From Streptomyces netropsis (GTDB lineage: Bacteria > Actinomycetota > Actinomycetes > Streptomycetales > Streptomycetaceae), in assembly GCF_014203545.1 (NCBI RefSeq), contig NZ_JACHJG010000001.1, positions 496,001-560,000 on the forward strand: a stretch of DNA of 64,000 nucleotides, read 5' to 3'. The position numbers and the translations under genes were made by a program. The notes below the pieces were generated by a model. The model ran no database searches. It was not told the DNA's origin and saw nothing but the letters and a program-made list of their open reading frames with translations. Positions 17,706 through 27,979 of the stretch are shown here, piece by piece; position 1 is the first letter of the stretch, and the number at the start of each line of letters is the position of its first letter.

Positions 17706-18578
17706 TCAGAGCTCGGCCAGCAACTGCGCCTTCTTCGCGCTGAACTCGTCGTCGGTCAGCAGCCCCGCCTCGTGCAGCGCGCCCAAGTGCCGGATGCGGT
17801 CGGCGATGCCGCCCGGGTCGGGGCGGCCGGCGTGGACGCGGCGCGGGGCGGGAACGGGCACGCCCCGGCCGGACTGGGCCCGCACGGCCTCGAGGACCGC
17901 CGCCGCGAAGGGCAGCGATTCGTGGACGAGGCCGTAACCCATGCCGAAGACGACGGCCGCCGGGTCCTGGTCGGTGTCGCCCGGCCGGCTGCCCTCGGAG
18001 CCGCGCGGGACGAGCCGCAGATGGCCGCCGAGGACGTCCGGGGAGCGCCACTCGACGCCCGCCAACTCCTCGACGGGGAAACGCTGGTCGCCGGCCTTCC
18101 ACTTGGTGGAGGAGGCGCCGGTCCAGAACCAGCGGAAGGAGACGGCCCTGCCGTCGAAGGACGCCTTGCCGTCGTAGGCCTTGAAGGACAGCGGGGGGAC
18201 GGGCGCGGCGACCAGATGCCGCTCGGCGGGCTCGGCGGCACGCGGGCCGAGCCGGGCCCGTATCTCGTCGGCGTAGTACTCCGCGAGCAGCTCGCGCTCG
18301 GCGGGCAGCACCAGCCGGTACGGATCGCAGCTCTCCTTGAGCTGCCCGTCCGACACGTCGATCAGCGGATCCGCGCCCGGTCTGGGCACAGCACGCAGGA
18401 CCACCGTGCCGCGCTTCCCCGCGGCCGGCTCGACGGCCGCGAGCGCCTCGTAGGGGATGCGTCGCTCGCCGAGCGCCTGGAGCAGCTTCGGCGTGCGGAT
18501 CCCCCGTTCGAAGCGGATGAGCACGGAGTCGGTGTCGAACTCCCAGGCGGCATGGAAACCGGCCAGCACATCACCCAT
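17706..18578 (-). CDS. DUF4429 protein with C-terminal SHOCT domain
   Basis: The protein has 290 residues with two related beta-rich modules (about 1-110 and 118-240), each ending in a strand with a conserved Arg/Arg-Phe pattern, as in DUF4429. A short SHOCT helix pair closes the protein ('HLGALHEAGLLTDDEFSAKK'). SHOCT domains are often C-terminal oligomerisation or membrane-targeting tails. Function is unknown. The start could be 18578 or the ATG 9 nt upstream. Confidence 0.82.
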   Translation of the reverse strand: MGDVLAGFHAAWEFDTDSVLIRFERGIRTPKLLQALGERRIPYEALAAVEPAAGKRGTVVLRAVPRPGADPLIDVSDGQLKESCDPYRLVLPAERELLAEYYADEIRARLGPRAAEPAERHLVAAPVPPLSFKAYDGKASFDGRAVSFRWFWTGASSTKWKAGDQRFPVEELAGVEWRSPDVLGGHLRLVPRGSEGSRPGDTDQDPAAVVFGMGYGLVHESLPFAAAVLEAVRAQSGRGVPVPAPRRVHAGRPDPGGIADRIRHLGALHEAGLLTDDEFSAKKAQLLAEL

Positions 18579-18688
18579 GCGCTTCATCGTATGCGGCGGC
18601 CGCCCGCCCGTCCCCCCTCCCGGCGCTACGCGCGTCAATCCGGTGGCCTGAAGGGGCCGGTGGCCACCCGGGAGCGGCCCGGCTCCGC

Positions 18689-19906
18689 TCAGGCGGCGGA
18701 GCAGTCGGCGTCGTCCTTCGCGCAGGTGACGGAGGTGACGGCGCCGACCCCGATCCCGGCGAAGTTGGCCAGACTGATGGTGCCGGGCTCGAAGTACCCG
18801 GCGTGGCCCTTCGCGTCGCGGGCCGACAACAGCCGGGCCCCGAAGGCCGCGGAGACCGGGTCGGCGCCGTGGCCGAGGCCCCCGACAGCCAGGTGCGGAA
18901 CGTCCTGAATCCAGTCGTCCGCATCACGCATCGCCCAGATCCGCGCGCTGGTGCGCAGTTCGGAGACCCGCTCGGCCCGCATGCCGGGGCTGCCGGCCAC
19001 CGCGACGTCCGTGACTCGGGAGGGCAGCTCGCGGGCGGCGACGCCGCAGACGACCGAGCCGTAGCTGTGGCAGAACAGCGAGACCGGTGAGCCGCCGGGC
19101 AGCGCCCGCACGAGCGCCCGCAGCCGCAGGGCCCCCTCGGCGGCGAGCTTGCCCGTCGCCGCGTCCATGCCGACGCCGTTGGGGGAGGTGTAGTCGGCCC
19201 AGGCTATGACGGCGGTCCTGGTGCCGGGGGCGGCCTTCCGCTCGGCCGCGTAGAGCGAGCGGGCCATGCCCACGGGCGCGGTGTGGGCACGCTGGCTCTT
19301 CTCGAAGGTCAGCACATTGGTGTCGACGCCGGGCACCACGACCGAGACCCGGTCGGCCCGGTCGAGGTCGCCGAAGACCTCCGCGACCCGGCCGGAGCCG
19401 CTGGGGTCGAAGGCGAGGACCTGCCGGTCCTTGCTCATCAGCGAGGCGAAGCGGTGCATGCGTCGCCCCGCCTCGTGGCGGCCGGAGGGGGTGAGCCCGC
19501 TCGCGTGCCTGCGGTGCTCCTCGACCTTACGGGCCTTGGCGAGCGCGATCCGGTTGGCGCGGTAGCGCAGCTCGACCGGGGCGCCGTCGAGGTTGCCGAC
19601 GACCAGGGGGTAGCGCTCCGCGAGCCGGGTCCGCTGGTCTCCGGTGAGGGAGCCGAGGAAACGGGCCACGGCGGCGGACCCCGCCTCGGGGGCGGGCAGC
19701 GGACGTCCGCCTATGGAGTCGTGCAGCCAGGCGCTCAGCGAGGCCGCTCTCGGGTCGGAGTCCCCCTGGTGCCCTCTGACCGCCGTCCAGCCGGTCGTGG
19801 CGAGCATGACGAACACCACGGCCAGGGCGAGCAGCGCGCGCATGGCCGTGGCCGAGTTCGTCCAAGGCAGGGAGGAGGGAGAGCCGAGCTCCGGGAAAGA
19901 AGTCAC
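18689..19906 (-). CDS. Secreted or membrane-anchored alpha/beta hydrolase, DUF1023 family
   Basis: The protein has 405 residues. A hydrophobic segment at 23-40 acts as an uncleaved anchor or signal. The hydrolase core carries nucleophile Ser281 in 'FCHSYGSVVCG', 'VVVPGVDTN' earlier and 'DADDWIQD' and 'HAGYFEPG' later as likely acid and histidine loops, as in DUF1023 (PF06259) proteins. Substrate unknown. It starts with GTG, with no strong ribosome site. Confidence 0.84.
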   Translation of the reverse strand: MTSFPELGSPSSLPWTNSATAMRALLALAVVFVMLATTGWTAVRGHQGDSDPRAASLSAWLHDSIGGRPLPAPEAGSAAVARFLGSLTGDQRTRLAERYPLVVGNLDGAPVELRYRANRIALAKARKVEEHRRHASGLTPSGRHEAGRRMHRFASLMSKDRQVLAFDPSGSGRVAEVFGDLDRADRVSVVVPGVDTNVLTFEKSQRAHTAPVGMARSLYAAERKAAPGTRTAVIAWADYTSPNGVGMDAATGKLAAEGALRLRALVRALPGGSPVSLFCHSYGSVVCGVAARELPSRVTDVAVAGSPGMRAERVSELRTSARIWAMRDADDWIQDVPHLAVGGLGHGADPVSAAFGARLLSARDAKGHAGYFEPGTISLANFAGIGVGAVTSVTCAKDDADCSAA

Positions 19907-20247
19907 CGCCAGACACCCTAGGAGAAAGCTGTGGCTATCCGGGAAGCCGGTGAGCTATCTCACGTTTGATGAGGGGCAATTACGCACACTCGTGCTCACC
20001 CCGCTCAAGTACGCCAATTTTCCGCCAACGCGGGTCCGATCCGGTCGAGATGTCCGGTCCGGAGCCGGCGCTCCCGTCCTCCCGCCCGGAGCCGGCCCGT
20101 GACCGGCATCACCGTGCAGGACACCCGCCGGACACCCCGCCGGACGGGTTCCCCTATCCGGGCCCTGCGCGCTTTTCGCCCTTGGCAGCGGTGATCACCG
20201 ACGAGGAGGATCGGCGTACGCCATTCCGATTCAGGGGAGTGATCCAT

Positions 20248-20646
20248 ATGCGGACGATCCGCACCGCGGCCCTCGCCATGGGCTTCGCTGCCCTCGCGGG
20301 GACTCTGACCGCCACGAGCGCGCAGGCCGCGCCCGCGCCGTCCCCGGCCCGCACGGCCCGCGTCACGCCCGGCGCCTGCGCCGCCGGGCAGCTGTGCCTG
20401 TGGCAGAAGACCGGGTTCCACGGCACCCGGTCCACGAGCGAACTCACGGACATCGCCATCGAGAGCTGCGTGACCTTACCGGCCGGTACGAGCGCGGCGT
20501 CCCTCGTCAACCGCACGGGGCGCCCCGTCACCACGTATCAGAGCGCCACCTGCGGGGAGACGGGCGAGTTCGACACGTACCCGTCCGGGAGCTGGGTGCC
20601 GGAGTCGCCGTACCAGGTGAGGGCGTACAAGGTCTGGGAGCACTAG
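20248..20646 (+). CDS. Secreted peptidase inhibitor I36-like protein
   Basis: The protein has 132 residues with a Sec signal peptide (MRTIRT, hydrophobic core, cleavage about ASA-QA-A). The mature domain shows the I36 / SMI-like pattern 'CAAGQLCLWQKTGFHGT' followed by three further cysteines. Family members inhibit metalloproteases or are small beta/gamma-crystallin-like proteins. The ATG at 20248 has GGGGAG 8 nt upstream; the longer open frame upstream is not conserved. Confidence 0.82.
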   Translation: MRTIRTAALAMGFAALAGTLTATSAQAAPAPSPARTARVTPGACAAGQLCLWQKTGFHGTRSTSELTDIAIESCVTLPAGTSAASLVNRTGRPVTTYQSATCGETGEFDTYPSGSWVPESPYQVRAYKVWEH

Positions 20647-20732
20647 GGACTGTCCGGCGGATCCTTCCCCGGTCCCGCCCCTTCCCGGAACGGGGGGCGA
20701 GCCCCGGGCCCCCTTTCCGTGCTCCGCACGGT

Positions 20733-20771
20733 GTCCTCAAGCGCCGGACGGGCTGATTTCAGCTCGTCCGG
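20733..20771. repeat. Dispersed palindrome, short version
   Basis: It carries the CTCAAGCGCCGGACGGGCTG core and a 12-bp stem with one G-T pair. Another dispersed motif, CTGTCCGGCGGATC, is at 20650-20663 just after the I36 stop. Confidence 0.7.
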
Positions 20772-20789
20772 GGGCGTCGGCGCCCCGAA

Positions 20790-20833
20790 CTGCCGCTGCC
20801 CCGGCCAGCAAGGGCTGGCCGGGGCAGCGGCAG
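20790..20833. terminator. Strong terminator downstream of aceE
   Basis: A perfect 20-bp stem with a 4-nt loop lies between the convergent I36 and aceE genes, 37 nt past the aceE stop. Confidence 0.85.
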
Positions 20834-20870
20834 TGGAAAGCGGGGGTGGTCTCCCGCCGGGTGCGAGCGA

Positions 20871-23603
20871 CTACGCGTCGCCGCCCGCGGCGCCCGGGTC
20901 GGCCGCCGTGACGTCGAGGAGCTGGTAGCGGTCGATCGCCTGCTTCAGCGCCGAGCGGTCGACCTTGCCCTCCTTGGCGAGCTCGGTGAGCACGCTGAGG
21001 ACGATCGACTGCGCGTCGATGTGGAAGAAGCGACGGGCCGCGCCACGCGTGTCCGCGAAGCCGAAGCCGTCCGCGCCCAGCGAGGTGTAGGTGCCCGGCA
21101 CCCAGCGCGAGATCTGGTCCGGAACCGCCCGCATCCAGTCGGACACGGCCACCTTCGGGCCCTCGGCGCCCTGGAGCTTGCTCGTCACGTACGGGACGCG
21201 CAGGTCCTCCTCCGGGTGCAGGAGGTTGTGCTCCTCCACCTCGATGGCGTCCTTGCGCAGCTCGTTCCAGGAGGTCGCCGACCAGACGTCCGCCTTGACG
21301 TTCCACTCCTCGGCCAGGATCCGCTGGGCCTCGACGGCCCACGGCACCGCCACGCCGGAGGCGAGGATCTGCGCCGGGATGGCGCCCTGCTCGCCCGCCT
21401 TGAAGCGGTAGAGGCCCTTGAGGATGCCCTCGACGTCCACGTCCGCCGGCTCGGCCGGGTGCTGGATCGGCTCGTTGTAGACGGTCAGGTAGTAGAAGAC
21501 GTCCTCGGCGTTCTCGCCGTACATCCGGCGCAGACCGTCCTTGACGATGTGCGCCATCTCGTAGCCGTACGCCGGGTCGTAGGAGACGACGGCCGGGTTG
21601 GTGGACGCCAGCAGCTGCGAGTGGCCGTCCGCGTGCTGGAGACCCTCACCGGTCAGCGTCGTACGACCGGCGGTCGCGCCCAGCACGAAGCCGCGCGAGA
21701 GCTGGTCCGCCATCTGCCAGAACTGGTCACCGGTGCGCTGGAAACCGAACATGGAGTAGAAGACGTAGACCGGGATGAGCGGCTCGCCGTGCGTCGCGTA
21801 GGCCGAGCCCGCCGCGATCAGGGAGGCCGTGCAGCCCGCCTCGGAGATGCCGTCGTGCAGCATCTGACCGGTCGGCGACTCCTTGTACGCGAGCAGCAGC
21901 TCGCGGTCCACGGCCTCGTACTGCTGACCGAGCGGGTTGTAGATCTTCGCGGACGGGAAGAACGCGTCCATGCCGAAGGTGCGGTACTCGTCGGGGGCGA
22001 TCAGCACGAAGCGCTTGCCGATCTCCTTGTCCCGCATGAGGTCCTTCAGGATGCGGACGAAGGCCATGGTGGTGGCGATCGACTGCTGTCCCGAGCCCTT
22101 CTTCGCGGTCGCGTAGGCCTTGTCGTCCGGGAGGGCCAGCGGCTTCGCGCGCACGACGCGGGTCGGCACGTAGCCGCCCAGCGAGTTGCGGCGGTCGTGC
22201 ATGTACTGGATCTCCTCCGAGTCGCGACCCGGGTGGTAGTACGGCGGCAGGCCGGACTCCAGCTCCTTGTCGGCGATCGGGATGTGGAGACGGTCCCGGA
22301 AGCGCTTGAGGTCGTCGACCGTCAGCTTCTTCATCTGGTGGGTCGCGTTGCGGCCCTCGAAGTTCGGACCGAGGGTCCAGCCCTTGACCGTCTGCGCGAG
22401 GATCACGGTCGGCTGGCCCTTGTGCGCCTTGGCCGCCGCGTACGCCGCGTAGATCTTCTTGTGGTCGTGACCGCCACGGCCCAGGTGCAGGATCTGGTCG
22501 TCGGACATGCCCTCGACCATCTTCCGCAGCCGCTGGTCGTCGCCGAAGAAGTGCTCACGGATGTACGAACCGGTCTCGGTCGCGTACGTCTGGAACTGGC
22601 CGTCCGGGGTGCTGTTGAGCTTGTTCACCAGGATGCCGTCGCGGTCCTGCGCGAGCAGCGGGTCCCAGGAGCGGTCCCAGACCAGCTTGATGACGTTCCA
22701 GCCGGCGCCGCGGAACTGCGACTCCAGCTCCTGCATGATCTTGCCGTTGCCGCGGACCGGGCCGTCGAGGCGCTGCAGGTTGCAGTTGACGACGAAGGTC
22801 AGGTTGTCCAGACCCTCACGGGCGGCGATCGACAGCTGGCCGAGCGACTCCGGCTCGTCCATCTCGCCGTCGCCCAGATACGCCCACACGTGGGACTTGG
22901 AGGTGTCGGCGATGCCGCGCGCCTCCATGTAGCGGTTCATGCGGGCCTGGTAGATCGCGCCGAGGGGGCCGAGGCCCATCGAGACGGTCGGGAACTCCCA
23001 GAAGTCCGGCATGAGCCGCGGGTGCGGGTAGCTGGACAGGCCGTAGGGGGCCTTGGACTTCTCCTGGCGGAACGCGTCGAGCTGCTGCTCGGACAGTCGG
23101 TCCAGCAGGAAGGCACGGGCGTAGACGCCGGGGGAGGCGTGGCCCTGGAAGAAGATCTGGTCGCCGCCGTCGCCCTCGTCCTTGCCACGGAAGAAGTGGT
23201 TGAAGCCGACGTCGTAGAGCGACGCGGAGGAGGCGAAGGTGGCGATGTGCCCGCCGACGCCGATGCCCGGGCGCTGGGCGCGCGACACCATCACGGCCGC
23301 GTTCCACCGGGTCGCGTTGAGGATCTTGCGCTCGATCTCCTCGTTACCGGGGAAGAACGGCTCGTCCTTGGTGGCGATGGTGTTGACGTAGTCCGTGCTG
23401 CGCATCTCGGGCACGGCCACACGCTTCTCACGCGCGCGCTCGATCAGGCGAAGCATGAGGTAGCGGGCACGTTCCCGGCCTCGCTCATCGACGGCTGCGT
23501 CGAGCGAGTCGAGCCATTCCTGGGTCTCTTCGGGATCGAAGTCCGGGACCTGGCTGGGAAGGCCGCCAATGATGATCGGGTTGCGATCGGATCCGGGAGC
23601 CAC
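20871..23603 (-). CDS. aceE: Pyruvate dehydrogenase E1 component, homodimeric type (AceE)
   Basis: The protein has 910 residues. It is the thiamine-diphosphate enzyme that decarboxylates pyruvate and acetylates lipoyl-E2. The ThDP/Mg motif '[20 protein letters not shown]' leads to '[17 protein letters not shown]', and the family-typical '[21 protein letters not shown]' and '[20 protein letters not shown]' are intact. In actinobacteria it works in a mixed PDH/OGDH complex with E2 proteins encoded elsewhere. The GTG at 23603 has GAAGGAA upstream and matches the start of family members; the frame is open for 63 more codons upstream without homology. Confidence 0.96.
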   Translation of the reverse strand: MAPGSDRNPIIIGGLPSQVPDFDPEETQEWLDSLDAAVDERGRERARYLMLRLIERAREKRVAVPEMRSTDYVNTIATKDEPFFPGNEEIERKILNATRWNAAVMVSRAQRPGIGVGGHIATFASSASLYDVGFNHFFRGKDEGDGGDQIFFQGHASPGVYARAFLLDRLSEQQLDAFRQEKSKAPYGLSSYPHPRLMPDFWEFPTVSMGLGPLGAIYQARMNRYMEARGIADTSKSHVWAYLGDGEMDEPESLGQLSIAAREGLDNLTFVVNCNLQRLDGPVRGNGKIMQELESQFRGAGWNVIKLVWDRSWDPLLAQDRDGILVNKLNSTPDGQFQTYATETGSYIREHFFGDDQRLRKMVEGMSDDQILHLGRGGHDHKKIYAAYAAAKAHKGQPTVILAQTVKGWTLGPNFEGRNATHQMKKLTVDDLKRFRDRLHIPIADKELESGLPPYYHPGRDSEEIQYMHDRRNSLGGYVPTRVVRAKPLALPDDKAYATAKKGSGQQSIATTMAFVRILKDLMRDKEIGKRFVLIAPDEYRTFGMDAFFPSAKIYNPLGQQYEAVDRELLLAYKESPTGQMLHDGISEAGCTASLIAAGSAYATHGEPLIPVYVFYSMFGFQRTGDQFWQMADQLSRGFVLGATAGRTTLTGEGLQHADGHSQLLASTNPAVVSYDPAYGYEMAHIVKDGLRRMYGENAEDVFYYLTVYNEPIQHPAEPADVDVEGILKGLYRFKAGEQGAIPAQILASGVAVPWAVEAQRILAEEWNVKADVWSATSWNELRKDAIEVEEHNLLHPEEDLRVPYVTSKLQGAEGPKVAVSDWMRAVPDQISRWVPGTYTSLGADGFGFADTRGAARRFFHIDAQSIVLSVLTELAKEGKVDRSALKQAIDRYQLLDVTAADPGAAGGDA

Positions 23604-24073
23604 GCTGTTCCTTCGCTGTTCGGGTCGTTGTGTCCTGCACGCAAACGATGCTGCGCACGCGGTCACATACGGTCTTTGCTTATGTCGCGCCGTCCCATCG
23701 TGGACCGCGGCGGCGCAAACGTCATCTCTACTGATCGGTAACCACCGCTCGTGAGATGAAGCGCCGAAGGCCGACCGACGCGCGGCAGCCAAATCGCAAC
23801 CATACGCCCCCTATGGGGGTCGTCCGCGTACGGCCGTTCGGACCCGATTGCCGTAATCGTGCGGTGCAACTTCACAAAACCGACAGAACGCTGTGTCGTG
23901 AATCACTCGCCCGTGCTCTTCCATGGTTGGAGTTGCGGCGAGACGTCAACGTTTGGGCGGGGTGGAGGGCCGGGTACTTGCGCGAACCGCCCGTCACGTG
24001 TGGACTACCGCCAATGCCTCGCGTAAGCGAGGAACAACAAGACATTTTCTCGAAACAAGACAGGAGGCAATCC
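23604..24073. other. Divergent promoter region of aceE and DUF3052 gene
   Basis: No gene is supported in this 470-nt gap. It is less GC-rich than its surroundings, especially around 23640-23720 and 24030-24075, and should contain both divergent promoters. I cannot single out operator sequences with confidence. Confidence 0.45.
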
Positions 24074-24496
24074 GTGAGCGCGACCGCGGACCACGCGGAG
24101 GAGCGGACCAACCCTGCCGCCAGGCTGGGTTTCCAGCCCGGGCAGGTGGTCCAGGAGATCGGCTACGACGACGATGTCGATCAGGAGCTCCGCGAGGCCA
24201 TTGAGGAAATCACCGGCCAGGATCTCGTTGACGAGGAATACGACGACGTGGCGGACGCCGTCGTCCTGTGGTTCCGCGACGAGGACGGCGACCTGACGGA
24301 CGCGCTCGTGGACGCCATCGGCCTGCTCGAGGACGGTGGGATCATCTGGCTGATGACGCCCAAGACCGGCCGCGACGGCTACATCGAGCCGAGCGACACC
24401 AGTGAGGCGGCGCAGACCGCGGGTCTGAGCCAGACCAAGAGCGTCAGCGTGGCCAAGGACTGGACCGGCGCCCGCCTGGTCGCCCCGAAGCGCTAG
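24074..24496 (+). CDS. DUF3052 protein
   Basis: The protein has 140 residues, is acidic, and matches actinobacterial DUF3052 from 'RLGFQPGQVVQEIGYDDDVD' to 'WTGARLVAPKR'. Function is unknown, but it is conserved beside aceE and the peroxiredoxin in Streptomyces. The GTG at 24074 has a perfect AGGAGG 6 nt upstream. Confidence 0.9.
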   Translation: MSATADHAEERTNPAARLGFQPGQVVQEIGYDDDVDQELREAIEEITGQDLVDEEYDDVADAVVLWFRDEDGDLTDALVDAIGLLEDGGIIWLMTPKTGRDGYIEPSDTSEAAQTAGLSQTKSVSVAKDWTGARLVAPKR

Positions 24497-24535
24497 CCCT
24501 CCAGGGCCGGCCTTCCCACCGCCGAGCACGACCAC

Positions 24536-24570
24536 CGCGCCCCCCGGCAGCACCGCTGCCGGGGGGCGCG
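24536..24570. terminator. Terminator after DUF3052 gene
   Basis: A perfect 15-bp stem with a 5-nt loop lies 39 nt after the stop codon. Confidence 0.82.
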
Positions 24571-24679
24571 CTGTATCGCGCGGGGGGCGCAGTGACACAC
24601 TGGCCGCAACCCGCCGGCGGGTAGGCCGTGATCGACCGACCCAGGGCCGGCATTTTGTCGAGACGAGGGATGCGAACCC

Positions 24680-25138
24680 ATGGCGATTGAGGTCGGCACC
24701 AAGGCCCCGGACTTCGAGCTGAAGAACCAGCACGGCGAGACCGTCCGGCTCTCCGACTTCCGTGGTCACAAGAACGTCGTACTGCTCTTCTACCCCTTCG
24801 CGTTCACCGGCGTGTGCACCGGTGAGCTGTGCGCCCTGCGCGACGAGCTGCCGCAGTTCGCCAACGACGACGTGCAGCTGCTCGCCGTCTCCAGCGACTC
24901 CCCCTTCTCGCTGCGCGTCTTCGCCGAGCAGGAGGGTCTGGAGTACCCGCTGCTGTCCGACTTCTGGCCGCACGGCGAGGCCGGCCGCGCCTACGGCGTC
25001 TTCGACGAGGAGAAGGGCTGCTCGGTCCGCGGCACCTTCATCATCGACAAGGAGGGCGTCGTGCGCTGGACGATCGTCAACGGCCTGCCGGACGCGCGCG
25101 ACCTGAACGAGTACTCCAAGGCGCTCGCCGCCCTCTGA
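24680..25138 (+). CDS. Peroxiredoxin, AhpE-like
   Basis: The protein has 152 residues. The peroxidatic motif P39-x3-T43-x2-C46 (in '[13 protein letters not shown]') is intact, with additional cysteines at 51 and near 112. It reduces hydroperoxides using mycothiol/mycoredoxin or thioredoxin, as known for actinobacterial AhpE. The beta-strand pattern and '[14 protein letters not shown]' are typical. It has its own promoter region after the preceding terminator. Confidence 0.94.
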   Translation: MAIEVGTKAPDFELKNQHGETVRLSDFRGHKNVVLLFYPFAFTGVCTGELCALRDELPQFANDDVQLLAVSSDSPFSLRVFAEQEGLEYPLLSDFWPHGEAGRAYGVFDEEKGCSVRGTFIIDKEGVVRWTIVNGLPDARDLNEYSKALAAL

Positions 25139-25380
25139 TCCGGCCGATGGTTCGCCCGGTGATTCGTCCAAGGAGCTCCGGGCATGCGACCGTCGTCCGT
25201 TTCGCTGTAGTTTGAGTCACTTCGAGGGCAATCCGAGCGCTCTCCGCGTGCCCTTGCGTGCAAGACCCTGTAATCGGTGGGAACCGGTCACTAGGATCAA
25301 AACGTTGATCGGATGCCATCGCACAACGGGGGCGCAGGTCTCGCCGAGTGGTTCCGGCCCCCTCAACCAATGGAGGACTC

Positions 25381-25956
25381 GTGGGAGTCAGTCTCAGCAA
25401 GGGCGGCAACGTCTCGCTGACCAAGGCGGCCCCGAACCTGACCGCGGTCATCGTCGGTCTCGGCTGGGACGCCCGTACCACCACCGGTACGGACTTCGAC
25501 CTGGACGCCAGCGCCCTGCTGGCGAACGACCAGGGGAAGGTCACCAACGACCAGAACTTCGTCTTCTTCAACAACCTCAAGAGCCCCGACGGCTCCGTCG
25601 AGCACACCGGTGACAACCTCACCGGTGAGGGCGAGGGTGACGACGAGGTCATCAAGGTCAACCTGGCCGGCGTCCCGGCCGATGTGCAGAAGATCGTGTT
25701 CCCGGTCTCCATCTACGAGGCCGAGTCGCGCACGCAGAGCTTCGGCCAGGTGCGCAACGCGTACATCCGCGTGGTGAACGCCGCCGACAACAACGAGCTG
25801 GCGCGCTACGACCTGAGCGAGGACGCCTCGACGGAGACCGCCATGGTCTTCGGCGAGCTGTACCGCAACGGCGCCGAGTGGAAGTTCCGGGCCATCGGCC
25901 AGGGCTACGCCTCCGGCCTGCGCGGCATCGCCCAGGACTTCGGCGTCAACGTCTGA
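25381..25956 (+). CDS. TerD-family stress protein (first copy)
   Basis: The protein has 191 residues. It contains one TerD domain with the family's Ca2+-binding acidic loops ('DFDLDAS' and the 'GDNLTG...DDE' loop) and the conserved '[19 protein letters not shown]' end. TerD proteins bind calcium and belong to Ter membrane-associated stress systems. The GTG at 25381 has GGAGG 4 nt upstream. It is a close paralog of the next gene, so the pair arose by tandem duplication. A TAGGAT hexamer at 25292-25297 may be its -10 box. Confidence 0.94.
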   Translation: MGVSLSKGGNVSLTKAAPNLTAVIVGLGWDARTTTGTDFDLDASALLANDQGKVTNDQNFVFFNNLKSPDGSVEHTGDNLTGEGEGDDEVIKVNLAGVPADVQKIVFPVSIYEAESRTQSFGQVRNAYIRVVNAADNNELARYDLSEDASTETAMVFGELYRNGAEWKFRAIGQGYASGLRGIAQDFGVNV

Positions 25957-26097
25957 CCTCGGCGGTCGCACTCGACCGATCATCCTGATCGCGTCCGGCG
26001 CCGCACACCCGCCCCAGGCCTTCGCCGTGGGCCGGGAGTGCGGCGCCGGACGCGCATGGACACCCATCTCGTTCCATCTCGGGGAGGAATCAAGATC

Positions 26098-26673
26098 ATG
26101 GGCGTAACGCTCGCCAAGGGAGGCAATGTCTCCCTCTCCAAGGCCGCACCGAATCTCACCAACGTGACCGTCGGCCTCGGCTGGGACGCGCGCTCCACCA
26201 CCGGAGCCCCCTTCGATCTCGACGCCAGCGCGCTGCTCTGCGCGAACGGCCGGGTGCTCGGTGATGAGTACTTCGTCTTCTACAACAACCTCAAGAGTCC
26301 CGAGGGCTCCGTCGAACACACGGGCGACAACCTCACGGGTGACGGCGACGGCGACGACGAGTCGATCCTGATCGACCTCGCCAAGGTGCCGATGTCCTGC
26401 GACAAGATCGTCTTCCCGGTCTCCATCCACGACGCCGACACCCGTGGTCAGAGCTTCGGCCAGGTCAGCAACGCCTTCATCCGCGTGGTCAACCAGGCCG
26501 ACGGCGCCGAGCTGGCGCGCTACGACCTGAGCGAGGACGCCTCCAGCGAGACGGCGATGATCTTCGGTGAGGTCTACCGCTACGGCGGGGAATGGAAGTT
26601 CCGAGCGGTCGGACAGGGGTACGCGTCGGGACTGCGGGGCATCGCTCTAGACTTCGGGGTCAACGTTTCGTAA
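26098..26673 (+). CDS. TerD-family stress protein (second copy)
   Basis: The protein has 191 residues with the same single-domain layout and calcium-binding loops as its upstream paralog, differing mainly around the Cys-containing '[20 protein letters not shown]' and '[18 protein letters not shown]' stretches. GGGGAGGAA precedes the ATG. It lies 49 nt upstream of the DUF475 membrane protein gene, so they are probably one transcript. Confidence 0.94.
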   Translation: MGVTLAKGGNVSLSKAAPNLTNVTVGLGWDARSTTGAPFDLDASALLCANGRVLGDEYFVFYNNLKSPEGSVEHTGDNLTGDGDGDDESILIDLAKVPMSCDKIVFPVSIHDADTRGQSFGQVSNAFIRVVNQADGAELARYDLSEDASSETAMIFGEVYRYGGEWKFRAVGQGYASGLRGIALDFGVNVS

Positions 26674-26722
26674 AGCCGCGCCACGGCGCGGGGGACCTCG
26701 TACTTACACGATTGGGTAGCCA

Positions 26723-27865
26723 GTGGTTCTGAAAACCTTCGGTTGGTCCTTCGGCATCACCGCCCTGGGACTGGTCGCAGCGTGGTTCTACGGGGGGTGG
26801 GAAGCGTTCGGGATCGTCGCGATCCTGTCCGTCCTCGAGATCTCGCTGTCCTTCGACAACGCCGTGGTCAATGCCGGAATCCTGAAGAAGATGAGCGCCT
26901 TCTGGCAGAAGATCTTCCTCACCATCGGTGTCCTGATCGCCGTCTTCGGCATGCGGCTGGTCTTCCCCGTGGTCATCGTGGCGATCAGCGCCCAGGTCGG
27001 CCCCATCGAGGCCGTCGACCTCGCGCTGAACGACAAGGACCAGTACCAGCAGCTGGTGACCGACGCCCACCCGGCGATCGCGGCCTTCGGCGGGATGTTC
27101 CTGCTGATGATCTTCCTCGACTTCATCTTCGAGGACCGCGACATCAAGTGGCTGGGCTGGCTGGAGCGCCCGCTGGCGAAGCTCGGCAAGATCGACATGC
27201 TGTCGGTCTGCATCTCGCTGATCGTCCTGATGGTCTCGGCGATGACCTTCGCGACGCAGGCGCACCAGCACGGCGGCACGCACGTCGACAAGGCGGCCAC
27301 GGTGCTGCTGGCAGGCGTCGGCGGTCTGATCACCTATCTGATCGTCGGCGGTCTCTCCGCCTACTTCGAGGACAAGCTCGAGGAGGAGGAAGAGCGCGAG
27401 CACGAGCTCGAGGAAGCGGCCAAGAAGAGCGGCAAGAAGGCCCCGGCCATCGTGCTCGCCGGCAAGGCCGCGTTCTTCATGTTCCTCTACCTCGAGGTCC
27501 TCGACGCGTCCTTCTCCTTCGACGGTGTCATCGGCGCCTTCGCCGTCACCAACGACATCGTTCTGATGGCGCTCGGCCTCGGCGTCGGCGCCATGTACGT
27601 CCGGTCCCTCACCGTCTACCTGGTCCGCCAGGGCACCCTGGACGACTACGTCTACCTGGAGCACGGCGCGCACTACGCGATCGGTGCGCTGGCCCTCATC
27701 CTGATGGTCTCCATCCAGTACGAGATCCCCGAGATCGTCACCGGTGGCATCGGTGTGGCGCTCATCGGCTGGTCGTTCTGGTCCTCCGTGCGCCGCAACC
27801 GCGCCCTCGCGAGGAACGGCGACCCGGACTCCGGCGACAAGGCCGAGGTCCCGTCCGGCGTGTGA
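26723..27865 (+). CDS. DUF475 / TerC-like integral membrane protein
   Basis: The protein has 380 residues with about nine hydrophobic segments and two TerC-superfamily signatures containing membrane acidic residues: 'LEISLSFDNAVVNAG' (near 40) and 'LEVLDASFSFDGVIGAF' (near 255). A long charged cytoplasmic loop (KLEEEEEREHELEEAAKKSGKK-like, about 215-240) separates the halves. TerC-type proteins partner with TerD proteins at the membrane and are linked to metal export. GTG start with a weak ribosome site, probably coupled to the gene before it. Confidence 0.93.
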   Translation: MVLKTFGWSFGITALGLVAAWFYGGWEAFGIVAILSVLEISLSFDNAVVNAGILKKMSAFWQKIFLTIGVLIAVFGMRLVFPVVIVAISAQVGPIEAVDLALNDKDQYQQLVTDAHPAIAAFGGMFLLMIFLDFIFEDRDIKWLGWLERPLAKLGKIDMLSVCISLIVLMVSAMTFATQAHQHGGTHVDKAATVLLAGVGGLITYLIVGGLSAYFEDKLEEEEEREHELEEAAKKSGKKAPAIVLAGKAAFFMFLYLEVLDASFSFDGVIGAFAVTNDIVLMALGLGVGAMYVRSLTVYLVRQGTLDDYVYLEHGAHYAIGALALILMVSIQYEIPEIVTGGIGVALIGWSFWSSVRRNRALARNGDPDSGDKAEVPSGV

Positions 27866-27979
27866 CCGGGGCATAAACGAGGAACGCTCTAAGCGGGGCG
27901 GTCATGAGGCGAGTCCTCGTGGCCGCCCCGCAGCGGTTTCGGGGTGCGATTCGGGGCGAAACAGGGTGGGGGTCGAGGG

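Noticed and set aside
21021..23741. 906-codon open frame opposite aceE
   Set aside because: Shadow of the aceE codon structure; no start signal and a Val/Arg/Gly-rich composition unlike any real family.
23756..24073. N-terminal extension of the DUF3052 gene
   Set aside because: The frame is open, but the perfect AGGAGG at 24062-24068 and family length place the start at 24074.
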